Shown here: positions 24,601 to 32,801 of the stretch, one piece after another | How positions within the stretch are numbered: the first letter of the stretch is position 1 | Layout of the letters: every line of letters begins with the position of its first letter | Source of the DNA: Methylococcaceae bacterium | GTDB lineage: Bacteria; Pseudomonadota; Gammaproteobacteria; Methylococcales; Methylomonadaceae | NCBI GenBank assembly: GCA_021647585.1 | Contig: JAKIUK010000004.1 | Span: forward strand, 31,861 to 95,860 | Direction: 5' to 3' | Length of the DNA stretch: 64,000 nucleotides | Made by a program: the position numbers and the translations under genes | Notes under the pieces: generated by a model | Seen by the model: the letters and a program-made list of their open reading frames with translations, nothing else | Told to the model about the DNA's origin: nothing | The model's database searches: none

Positions 24601-25797
24601 CTATTCATTAATAATATCTAAACCATAATATTGTTCGACTTGTTTACTACTTTCCATTTTATTAATAGTTTCTTCTGCTGTGGCAGCAAATTCATCCATC
24701 TCTAAAATAGTCGATGCCATATTAGGCAATGCGGCTTGCCGAAAGTTAGAAATATCCTGATAAGCCGTCTGGATATCATTGAATGCTTGTTTTAAAACAT
24801 CCATAGATAACTGTGCGGAAGAAGCCTGTTTATGAATTTCAACGCCTTGAGTTTTCAGCTTTTCAGCTGTTTTACTGATTAGATTGTCTGTCGTTTTGTT
24901 AACTGAATTAATTTTTTCTAATACTATACGTTGATTTGCCAAAGCCAGCGATAAGGTGACTGCAACCTGCAAGGCATTGATAGTCACTCCCAACGCTCTT
25001 GAAACGCCTCGAACTAACTCTTTGTTGTTACGCTTGATTATTTCTATGGTCAGCACTGCTTGCTGAGAAACAGCCAGTTGTTGTTGTAAGTCCATAATCC
25101 TTTGACGAAGAGGAAACATTATTTCTTCTTTAATAAAGGAAACTTTAGGATCATCAGAAATTAATTTATTTTCCACTTTATCAGTTAATCCATTATCTAC
25201 GATTTCAGCAAAAGCCACCGCTTTTTTAAGTTTTGCAGATAAATCGTACATATAATGCTGATCATCATCCAGAGTAATCACATCACGTTTTAGCTGATCT
25301 TTGCCTTTTTCTAAACTATTGACAATATTAGAGATGACACTATCTGCTGATTGGTATTGCGCAAAGTATTGTTCAATCGGAGTCCCGACAAAAGGTAACA
25401 TTGATATCATACGACGAAACCAGTTCATGGAAAAATCGACTTTATTTGGATCCAGTTCTTCCACTGTAGTGCGTAAATCAATTAAAGATGTAGCGACTAG
25501 TCCGCCATCATCTCCTGTTTTTGATAAAGTGTGAATAGACTGCTTAAGCATATCTGATCGGCGGGCCGCCATTTTTTGTAATTCAGCACCTATGGCTTCG
25601 ACCGCAGCAATACTATTATTTTTTTCTTGTATATTATTTGGATCTATCTTCATCAGTTGATCAACAGATGAAAGTGCTTGTTGATGCAGTTCACTGTTAG
25701 CATCCTGATAGGGTTCATTTAGTTTTAATTCATTTCTAACCTCTGAGGTTTCAAATGCCATTAATGGCGTCTGCATTTCAGTTTTAGTTACGTTCAT
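24601..25797 (-). CDS. TelA/KlaA-family toxic anion resistance protein
   Basis: TelA proteins are cytoplasmic, helical, and linked to tellurite or other toxic-anion and envelope stress; their mechanism is unresolved. The diagnostic C-terminal half is clear: RNNKELVRGVSRALGVTINA, LQVAVTLSLALANQRIVLEK and NKTTDNLISKTAEKLKTQGV. The N-terminal half has WFRRMISMLPFVGTPIEQYF. At 398 residues it has the normal length. It sits 26 nt after the membrane coiled-coil gene, echoing the xpaC-telA pairs of other bacteria. Confidence 0.9.
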   Translation of the reverse strand: MNVTKTEMQTPLMAFETSEVRNELKLNEPYQDANSELHQQALSSVDQLMKIDPNNIQEKNNSIAAVEAIGAELQKMAARRSDMLKQSIHTLSKTGDDGGLVATSLIDLRTTVEELDPNKVDFSMNWFRRMISMLPFVGTPIEQYFAQYQSADSVISNIVNSLEKGKDQLKRDVITLDDDQHYMYDLSAKLKKAVAFAEIVDNGLTDKVENKLISDDPKVSFIKEEIMFPLRQRIMDLQQQLAVSQQAVLTIEIIKRNNKELVRGVSRALGVTINALQVAVTLSLALANQRIVLEKINSVNKTTDNLISKTAEKLKTQGVEIHKQASSAQLSMDVLKQAFNDIQTAYQDISNFRQAALPNMASTILEMDEFAATAEETINKMESSKQVEQYYGLDIINE

Positions 25798-25823
25798 GGT
25801 TTTATATTCTCCAGAAAGATAGG

Positions 25824-26618
25824 TTAACGGGCATATTGGTCTGTTCGTTCTGCCAGACGTCGTAGTTCCTCCATGGCTAAATCAAGATCGACATCAGCTC
25901 TGCCTTTATTCATCTGTACACTAGCTATTTTTGCAGACACTTCATCTAATTCAGTTAAGGCATGTTCATTAGCAAGCATCATATCAGAGGACCGATCCAG
26001 TTGTTGCTGATGCAAAACCAGCCTTCTATTCAAAGTTTCCTGCTCCTTTTTGGCTTTTTCCGACCCATCTTTCTCAAGTGTATTAAGTCGTTGTGTTAAG
26101 TGACTCTTGTCCACTGCACTAATACTTTTCAAAGTTAAAAATATCTTATCTAGATTATCTAATACAGCAAGATAAACTTGCTCAGCAATACTAAGGTAAC
26201 GCGAATACGTCATTTCGGTCGGTGATAATTTACTACTCAGAATTTCTTCAAAATTACGGTACTTTACCTCCAGTAACTCAAGCTGTTTAATTCCACCAAG
26301 ACTTTTTACTTGTTTTAATTCAATCCTGAGTTTAGATAACTTTTGTTTCTTTTCTCTGCTTAAACGAGCATGAATTTCTGAAAAATAGGTTTGTGAATAT
26401 CTATCAGTTCTTAAAAAAAACTGAAAAAACCAACTTCCTACAGCTGTTACAGCACCTCCAGCTGATATAATAAGGGGAATATTTCCTAACTGAAATGCAA
26501 TACTTGATGCTGCAAGCAAAATTCCGCTAATGGCAGAATATAAGACTAATGGATGTTGCAAAGAATTTACCAGCACCGCTTTTTTAACAGCTTTTTGAGA
26601 AAGTGGGTTGTTTTTCAT
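25824..26618 (-). CDS. Membrane-anchored coiled-coil protein upstream of telA
   Basis: Two transmembrane helices near the N-terminus (PLVLYSAISGILLAASSIAF and PLIISAGGAVTAVGSWFFQF, residues about 24-70) are followed by about 190 cytoplasmic residues that are almost wholly helical and charged. The layout (two membrane helices, then a helical tail, beside telA) is like XpaC, but I do not see enough XpaC-specific sequence to name it so. Its ATG overlaps the stop of the upstream SBP-OmpA gene by 1 nt. Confidence 0.68.
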   Translation of the reverse strand: MKNNPLSQKAVKKAVLVNSLQHPLVLYSAISGILLAASSIAFQLGNIPLIISAGGAVTAVGSWFFQFFLRTDRYSQTYFSEIHARLSREKKQKLSKLRIELKQVKSLGGIKQLELLEVKYRNFEEILSSKLSPTEMTYSRYLSIAEQVYLAVLDNLDKIFLTLKSISAVDKSHLTQRLNTLEKDGSEKAKKEQETLNRRLVLHQQQLDRSSDMMLANEHALTELDEVSAKIASVQMNKGRADVDLDLAMEELRRLAERTDQYAR

Positions 26619-28156
26619 TAATATTTATCTGCCACCAACACTAATTCTACTCTAGGTAAACGATAATTATAGGCTCGTCGACTTTCTCCGGGTAAACGGG
26701 ATAATGGTTGCTCTCCACCGTAACCTATGGCTTTCATCCTTTGTTCCGGAATACCATGGGTTATCATTAAGTAACGAGTTACAGCACTTGCTCTATCCTG
26801 TGAAAGTGATTTATTTATCATCTTATCTCCACGGATTGAAGTGTGTCCACGCACCAAGACCCTAAAATCAGGATAATGTTTGAGTGTGTTCACCGCAACA
26901 TCTAACTGCTTTTTATCATCTAGAGTTAAACTATCAGTTCCACTGGCAAAAATGACCGGTCTAATTTTGAGTTTCCCCACTTTTTGCAGATTATCCCATT
27001 GTTGTTCGGTTATCGGCTTAAATTCATTTTTTCCAATTGTAACTATATCGCTGGGCATACCTAATTGCAGGTTCACTTCAGCAATAAAATGGCTGCTGAT
27101 AATTCGATAAGGATCATTTCCAGGCAAAGGTGAAGATGTCATAGAACCATAATCAATAAAGATGTTGATACTAGAGTTAACTGTTTCAACCAACTCCTGA
27201 TTTGGCAAACCATTCTCTGCAACTGTGCCGAACCATTTATAAGCATTTTCGGTTAAATTTTGCCATTGCACACCCTGCAACAGAGACTTTACACTGCTGG
27301 CTTTTAAATTAGTTGCTTTTTCCACGTCATCCAGCAATTCATCGTTATTGTCGCGATAAAACTTCAGTGTGTGAAAATATTCTGTCAGCAAGATAGAAAT
27401 AACATCAGGCTGTTCAGTAATCATTTTTTTTCCTGCCATTAACACATCAACAATTAATTGCTGTGTCTGCCCTGTGCCTAATAACAGATGTAAACCTTTT
27501 TGTGCCAAAGCTCTTGAAACATCAGGCTCCCATAAGACTGCAGCATCAACTTCTTTGTTTAACAGTCGTTGCAGAGCATCTTCTGAACCATTTGTTAAAA
27601 CGGGCCAGCCTTGTCGGTGTTTTAAATATTCTATATCAAAATGTACTGCAACAGCCTTAAGCAAATGATCAGAAGGTGAATCTGGAGTAAATGCAATTTT
27701 AATAGCTTTATTTTGACGTAAATCATCCAAGGTTGCCACTTTTTCCTTCCAGGCTAACAAGGCATCGCCCCCTTTTGACTCATCTAACACAGCAATAATG
27801 GTCCCAGGATAATTCGCTTTGGCACCATTTAGTAGATAGCTATCAACAGTAGCTACAGCCATATCTAATTTACCTTTCTTTAAAGCTTCCATTCTTTGCG
27901 CATAGTTTGCCTGATCTTTTATACATTCCAGTAAATAACCCTGCTGATAAAGCCGACGCATCATGATCGGTGAACACAGTGGAAAATATCCAATCCAGTT
28001 ATCAACACCTATGGTTATCTTACCTTTATTTGTTCCCGCATCAGTAAAAGTAAAGATTTGATTATCCTGTAATTGCATCATCACTACTTTACCGACAATT
28101 ATTCCGAGTATGCCCAGTGCAAGCAATATTAATGCAAATTTAGTCTGTGCTTTCAT
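26618..28156 (-). CDS. Substrate-binding domain fused to OmpA-like peptidoglycan-binding domain (first fusion)
   Basis: One N-terminal membrane helix (KFALILLALGILGIIVGKVV) should anchor the protein in the inner membrane or serve as a signal. Residues about 45-290 are an NMT1/TauA-type binding domain: KITIGVDNWIGYFPLCSPIM, KKGKLDMAVATVDSYLLNGA and NKEVDAAVLWEPDVSRAL. The C-terminal 110 residues are OmpA-like: FRVLVRGHTSIRGDKMINKS, LSQDRASAVTRYLM and GYGGEQPLSRLPGESR. The OmpA signature has the Asp and Arg that bind diaminopimelate in the family. A solute-binding domain tethered to the cell wall is unusual. It lies between the VWA and coiled-coil genes. Confidence 0.85.
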   Translation of the reverse strand: MKAQTKFALILLALGILGIIVGKVVMMQLQDNQIFTFTDAGTNKGKITIGVDNWIGYFPLCSPIMMRRLYQQGYLLECIKDQANYAQRMEALKKGKLDMAVATVDSYLLNGAKANYPGTIIAVLDESKGGDALLAWKEKVATLDDLRQNKAIKIAFTPDSPSDHLLKAVAVHFDIEYLKHRQGWPVLTNGSEDALQRLLNKEVDAAVLWEPDVSRALAQKGLHLLLGTGQTQQLIVDVLMAGKKMITEQPDVISILLTEYFHTLKFYRDNNDELLDDVEKATNLKASSVKSLLQGVQWQNLTENAYKWFGTVAENGLPNQELVETVNSSINIFIDYGSMTSSPLPGNDPYRIISSHFIAEVNLQLGMPSDIVTIGKNEFKPITEQQWDNLQKVGKLKIRPVIFASGTDSLTLDDKKQLDVAVNTLKHYPDFRVLVRGHTSIRGDKMINKSLSQDRASAVTRYLMITHGIPEQRMKAIGYGGEQPLSRLPGESRRAYNYRLPRVELVLVADKY

Positions 28157-28190
28157 CGTTAATTCAAATCAGGTTAAAATGAAAACAGGA

Positions 28191-28985
28191 TCAAAAACTA
28201 TCTCTACTGAAATCTGTAGACTCAGCCAACACTGCCTGCAGACCACTCTGCAGTTCTTTAGCATTACTGGCAGCTGTATAAAAGGTCAAGCCTGGTTGAT
28301 TCAGACTGTGTTCTTCATCAATACAAAAACCTATACTATGAATAACCACTGGTGAATTTTGCAAGATAGTTTGTATAATCAGGTCTGGTACTTCATTTGC
28401 TGTGGCAATTCCATCAGTCACAACCACTAAATGATATTCACCATAACCTAATTGTGTAGCCGCTTGTTTTTGCAGCTGCCTATAAGCATAACCTAAAGCA
28501 GTCGAAAGTGGAGTTGAACCACTGGGCTGAATTGCTTTTATTTGATTAAAAAATAGTTCTCGATTATTTTTAGCCAGCGCAACACGTTGACTTCCACCAA
28601 TCTCATCAAATGCATATAAAGCCAAATTCGCATCAGCTGGAATCTGTTGTGCAAATTGATTAACTGCGACTTTGGCAACTTCCATTTTAGTACTTTCTCC
28701 TGCACAATTACTACCATCCATTGAACCACTACCATCGAGGACTATATAATAATTGCTTGTCAGTAGATGTTCACTGAGCATACTTTGTTCTGTATATGTT
28801 GGCCAGTCATCAACTGTTGGACGAAGAGCATAAAAGAGACTTGCTGGTTCTGTTGGAACTGCTGCTACTCCTGCAATAGCAGTTACTTCATTTCCCCCGA
28901 CTGAGGTACTTGTATTTTCAGCCGCTGGTTCCAGGTCACAAGCCGAAAATAAAATAATTAGTGAAGCATACAATAAATGTTTCAT
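28191..28985 (-). CDS. VWA-domain lipoprotein
   Basis: The signal peptide ends in a lipobox, LIILFSAC, so the protein is lipid-anchored in the envelope. The von Willebrand A domain starts YYIVLDGSGSMDGSNC with the DxSxS metal site; the later VVVTDGIATANEVPD provides the Asp of the MIDAS, and IKAIQPSGSTPLSTALGYAY supplies the Thr. The domain ends near IHSIGFCIDEEHSLNQPGLT. Cysteines inside the MIDAS loop are not usual. Genes for the two SBP-OmpA fusions flank it 9 and 34 nt away, suggesting that it organises or senses them. Confidence 0.85.
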   Translation of the reverse strand: MKHLLYASLIILFSACDLEPAAENTSTSVGGNEVTAIAGVAAVPTEPASLFYALRPTVDDWPTYTEQSMLSEHLLTSNYYIVLDGSGSMDGSNCAGESTKMEVAKVAVNQFAQQIPADANLALYAFDEIGGSQRVALAKNNRELFFNQIKAIQPSGSTPLSTALGYAYRQLQKQAATQLGYGEYHLVVVTDGIATANEVPDLIIQTILQNSPVVIHSIGFCIDEEHSLNQPGLTFYTAASNAKELQSGLQAVLAESTDFSRDSF

Positions 28986-28994
28986 AGTCTGCTC

Positions 28995-30704
28995 CTATAA
29001 GGGTTTAAATACTGACTCTTCAGCTTCTACCTGAATAATACGAAACTCAACACGCATATTGGAACGCCAGTCTTGTTCTGTTTTTGGCGCACATGGCAAA
29101 TTACCACAAATACCAGACTTTGGCGATGAAATACCATGTCCAACCACAGCAAATTGAGATGCATCCAATAAAACCCCTTTGCTTGATGCGAATTGGATTA
29201 TGTTATCTCTGACGGCTTGCGCACGTCCCAGACTCAAATTTTTAGCACTCTGTTTAATTTGTCCCAAAACCACTTGTGGTACTGCTTCTTTATGTTTACG
29301 TAGGTAGCCCATAGGATCTGAATGCCCCTCTACTGTAATAACTGCACCACCATAGGTTGATGCCAGATTAATTACTTTATTAAATGCATCCTGATAAAAG
29401 TCGACTGAAAATGTTTTTTGATTCGGAGCAAAATATACTTCAAATTTAAACAACTCACCTTGCTCCAGTGCCCCCTGTTGTTGTCGTTTACTGATCATTG
29501 ATGCGACTTTAACCTTATCAAATTTTGGTACTTGTTTTTTCCCAGTATCTGTTAAACCAGCCTGTAGCAAAGCGTAATTCCAATCTGCTTTGGTAAACAG
29601 TACATCTCCTTTGACTAGGCCCAGTTGTGCCAATCCTTTTTGCACTTCCTGATTTATTATTTCTAGCCGTCGTGGATACTTTGAATTATTAAAAAATTGT
29701 ACATTGCCATCAAAACCAACAAATTCAGCATCTAAATACATACCCTCAGTATCCGCAATAGCCTGCTCACTGTCCAACAATGCTTTTGCTGATGCTTTTA
29801 TCATCGTTTTATATGCAACCGATTTACTAGCCTTATTTTGCACAACCGCTTGCATAGTTTCAGTGGATTTCATCAAACCACGTACAAACTTTTCCACATC
29901 ACTGCGATTTGATTGAAAGTAATCCGTACGAACTGCGTATACATCTGCAATGATACGGTTTGCCGTTTTTGTAGACATTAAAATCGAAGCACCTTTGACC
30001 GAGTCCTCTGACCCCGTTCCAATACTACCTCCAGATGTTAATGCCAAAGCATCTGGAATTATTACAAATGCAGCATCTACATCCTGTTGGTAGAATGCTT
30101 CCATTGGAGAATTATCCGTACCCGTTAAATCTTTGACCCAGCGAATATTGACATCATTAGCTGTTAGTCCTGCATCAGTTAACACACGCATCATGTAATC
30201 AACATGTGGACCATATGCCTGGAGAACAATGGTTTTACCTTTCAAATCCTTGGTATTACGTATGCCAGGCTTCACTATCAATGCATCCCCTCCCGCCGAC
30301 CAGGTTAATTGATAGATAATAACCGGACGAGTACGTGGATCCTGGTTGAGTATATCCGATGCCTGATTGAGCATACCCAATGTACCACGTAGATAAGGAG
30401 TTTCTCCAGCCAGATAACTTTTGATCTGTTTAGAAAATATATCCTGTCTTATTAATCGATAGTTAAGACCCAGTTTACCTAGAATACTATCCGATTTGGT
30501 CATGGCAGAATCGCCATTGCCATGAAGTGTTGCAATATCACCACCCCAGGTAATAATTGGTACTACGGTTGTATCAACTGTTCGAACATTGCCTACAGAA
30601 CCCTTAACAACCTTGTTCATCGGTGCTATTTTGATGTAATCAACTGCCTGTGCTGTTAGTGAGATACTCATCCCTAGCAACAATATTTTGAATTTAATGT
30701 GCAT
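28995..30704 (-). CDS. Substrate-binding domain fused to OmpA-like peptidoglycan-binding domain (second fusion)
   Basis: A cleavable signal peptide (KFKILLLGMSISLTAQA) precedes a binding domain recognisable by IITWGGDIATLHGNG, PGIRNTKDLKGKTIVLQAYG and FYQQDVDAAFVIIPDALALT, a NitT/TauT-like pattern. The C-terminal 130 residues are OmpA-like: VYFAPNQKTFSVDFYQDAFN, ITVEGHSDPMGYLR, SLGRAQAVRDNIIQF and WRSNMRVEFRII. At 569 residues it is larger than the first fusion and is exported, not membrane-anchored. It lies directly downstream of the ATPase gene. The ligand is unknown. Confidence 0.85.
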   Translation of the reverse strand: MHIKFKILLLGMSISLTAQAVDYIKIAPMNKVVKGSVGNVRTVDTTVVPIITWGGDIATLHGNGDSAMTKSDSILGKLGLNYRLIRQDIFSKQIKSYLAGETPYLRGTLGMLNQASDILNQDPRTRPVIIYQLTWSAGGDALIVKPGIRNTKDLKGKTIVLQAYGPHVDYMMRVLTDAGLTANDVNIRWVKDLTGTDNSPMEAFYQQDVDAAFVIIPDALALTSGGSIGTGSEDSVKGASILMSTKTANRIIADVYAVRTDYFQSNRSDVEKFVRGLMKSTETMQAVVQNKASKSVAYKTMIKASAKALLDSEQAIADTEGMYLDAEFVGFDGNVQFFNNSKYPRRLEIINQEVQKGLAQLGLVKGDVLFTKADWNYALLQAGLTDTGKKQVPKFDKVKVASMISKRQQQGALEQGELFKFEVYFAPNQKTFSVDFYQDAFNKVINLASTYGGAVITVEGHSDPMGYLRKHKEAVPQVVLGQIKQSAKNLSLGRAQAVRDNIIQFASSKGVLLDASQFAVVGHGISSPKSGICGNLPCAPKTEQDWRSNMRVEFRIIQVEAEESVFKPL

Positions 30705-30745
30705 CTGGATCTCCTGTTATACAAAACCTTTTAATTCACGATGTG

Positions 30746-31648
30746 TTAATTATGTACTCTGTTTTCTTCAGCCGTTAAAGTTTGAAATGAGTCCGGGTGA
30801 TGCAAATTAAAATCCCGCACATGTTGACGTACCCTTGGTTCAAAGCCTTCTTCTCTAACTGTGCTGATAAAGTCTTTAAAGTTAGTATTTTGTTTGATTT
30901 CCGTAGAGCTCACCACTGACTCCAATTGGTAATCCGCAACTATCTTACCTCCACGATTCACGTTATAGCTTTCACCTCGATCATCACTGTAATATTGTGA
31001 TAATACTAACAATCGGCTACCCACAAAACAGGCTTCTTCCAGATCATGGGTAATAAAAAATATAGTAAGCTTTTCAGTTTCCCATAAATCCAGTAGAAAT
31101 AGCTGCAAATCTTCACGAGTATCTGGGTCCAAAGCACCAAAAGGTTCGTCCATTAATAATACAGGTGGTTTCATAATGAGTGCCTGGGCAATTGCAACAC
31201 GCTGCTGCATACCTCCGGACAATTCATAAGGAAATTTGTTTATTGCATCGCTCAACCTTACTTGCTCTAAATACGCCATTGCCTCATCCAGCCATTCATT
31301 ATTCTTTGGCCACGGCAACCACCAACGTCCACTTGATAACCTCTTACCCAGTAACACATTTTCCAAAACTGATAAATGTGGGAATAGAGAATATTTTTGA
31401 AATATGATACCGCGATTATGATCAGGAAAACTGACGGGGCTTCCTTCAATAATAATATTTCCTTTTGTTGGAGGTTCCTGTCCGAGGATTAGGCGCAACA
31501 AAGTCGATTTACCACAGCCACTTGGTCCTACCAGCGCACATAATTCACCCGTAGAAACCGATAAATCAATATTATCCAATACCCGTTTATCACCGTAGCA
31601 TTTTTCTATATCTTGCAGATAAATTTTATTTATTTTGTTTGTATCCAT
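30746..31648 (-). CDS. ABC transporter ATP-binding protein, NitT/TauT family
   Basis: All nucleotide-binding motifs are intact: Walker A LVGPSGCGKSTLLRLILG, Q-loop IIFQKYSLFPHLSVLENV, signature LSGGMQQRVAIAQALI, Walker B PVLLMDEPFGALD, and the H-loop IFFITHDLEEACFVGSRLLV. The length of 300 residues includes a C-terminal tail of about 50 residues beyond TauB/SsuB (LQTLTAEE near the end). Its start overlaps the permease stop by 1 nt, so the two form the core transporter. The ligand cannot be inferred from the ATPase. Confidence 0.92.
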   Translation of the reverse strand: MDTNKINKIYLQDIEKCYGDKRVLDNIDLSVSTGELCALVGPSGCGKSTLLRLILGQEPPTKGNIIIEGSPVSFPDHNRGIIFQKYSLFPHLSVLENVLLGKRLSSGRWWLPWPKNNEWLDEAMAYLEQVRLSDAINKFPYELSGGMQQRVAIAQALIMKPPVLLMDEPFGALDPDTREDLQLFLLDLWETEKLTIFFITHDLEEACFVGSRLLVLSQYYSDDRGESYNVNRGGKIVADYQLESVVSSTEIKQNTNFKDFISTVREEGFEPRVRQHVRDFNLHHPDSFQTLTAEENRVHN

Positions 31649-32478
31649 TACTGATTTTTCTCCTCACTCCAGGGAAATAATAGAAAATTTAACTTACGTA
31701 ATAAAAAATCAAAACAAAATCCGAGTAGGGTAATCCATAGAACATAAGGAATAATAATATCCATAGCCAGATAACGTCGAACCAAAAATATTCGATATCC
31801 CAATCCATCAGTCGACGCAATCGCCTCAGCAGCAATTAAGAATAGCCATCCACCCCCGAGCACCAATCTAACAGAGTTTATTGCTCTAGGAAGAATTTGC
31901 GGCAATATGATACGATAGATAATAGCGGCTGATGAGGCTCCTAAAGTAAGTGATTTTACAATTTGTTGTTGAGGGATTTGCTTTACTGCCAAAAAAATAT
32001 CTCGAGTCAAAATAGGAAATGTACCTATAAAAATCAAAGCAATCTTGGCTATTTCCCCAACCCCTAGACTAATGAACAAAATTGGTAAAATAGCTAAGGG
32101 TGGTACCATGGAAATAAATATAACAAAAGCAGATAGTAGAGACTCTATTCCACGATACAACCCCATATAAAGACTGATTATCAAAGCTGTAAAAAAAGCA
32201 AAGCTAACCCCGTATAAAAGGCGTGTCAAACTGGACAAAGTATCTGTCCACAACAAAAACTCGCCAGTACGCCTATCTTCTTCAAATGCTACTCTGTTAA
32301 TAGCTTGTAACATACTCGAAATACTTGGTAATAGCTTGTCATGGGGGTTATCAGTTAGTCGTAGATGTGATGCATACAAATACATACTGATTAAAATGAT
32401 GAAAGGCAATAGCATTAGCAATCGTTTAAGCAGTTTTGGTGGTTTTGCATGTAGACCTAGAAACATAGGGTGTTTCAA
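31648..32478 (-). CDS. ABC transporter permease, NitT/TauT family
   Basis: This is a six-helix integral membrane protein. LLMLLPFIILISMYLYASHL starts the first helix, and the EAA loop region reads KSLTLGASSAAIIYRIILPQ ILPRA, the site that docks on the ATPase. RLVLGGGWLFLIAAEAIAST DGLGYRI is typical of SsuC/TauC-like permeases. The 276-residue length is normal. It is the first gene of the eight-gene operon; about 320 bp separate its ATG from the copper oxidase gene on the plus strand. Confidence 0.92.
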   Translation of the reverse strand: MKHPMFLGLHAKPPKLLKRLLMLLPFIILISMYLYASHLRLTDNPHDKLLPSISSMLQAINRVAFEEDRRTGEFLLWTDTLSSLTRLLYGVSFAFFTALIISLYMGLYRGIESLLSAFVIFISMVPPLAILPILFISLGVGEIAKIALIFIGTFPILTRDIFLAVKQIPQQQIVKSLTLGASSAAIIYRIILPQILPRAINSVRLVLGGGWLFLIAAEAIASTDGLGYRIFLVRRYLAMDIIIPYVLWITLLGFCFDFLLRKLNFLLFPWSEEKNQ

Positions 32479-32801
32479 ATAGCTACTCCTTTATATATTG
32501 AAGATTTTATAGTTAAGAATATATCTTATCTACTTATAATTTGTCATAAGTCATCCATAAACTCTAAGGATAGGTAATTCACCAGGGTTTTTCAATCTAA
32601 ATTCAAGAAAACATTTATTGTAGAGTAACAAAAAACAATATATTTGGTTACCTTAAAAAAATATAAGTGTTACTTAAGTTTTTTCTCAAAACGTGTAAAG
32701 GTATAATACTTCCAACAGCAAAAATTATTTCCTATATGAGACAAATTGAATCATATCTATCGATCAGCCTGTTATCCAACTTAACTTACAATTCAGCTCT
32801 A
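32479..32801. promoter_or_regulatory. Divergent intergenic region between the ABC operon and the copper oxidase
   Basis: This 323 bp AT-rich gap must hold the promoters of the eight-gene minus-strand operon and the plus-strand copper pair. I cannot fix -35/-10 boxes with confidence. The frame of the oxidase stays open from 32667, but that stretch codes for an implausible leader, so I treat it as untranslated. I see no strong inverted repeat in it. Confidence 0.35.

Noticed and set aside
24601..25797. Phage-type or SMC-type coiled-coil protein
   Set aside because: The conserved VTINALQVAVTLSLALANQR segment identifies TelA/KlaA.
32667..32801. Upstream 45 codons in frame with the multicopper oxidase
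   Set aside because: The ATG at 32802 gives a normal signal peptide; the upstream residues are a mixed, unlikely leader.
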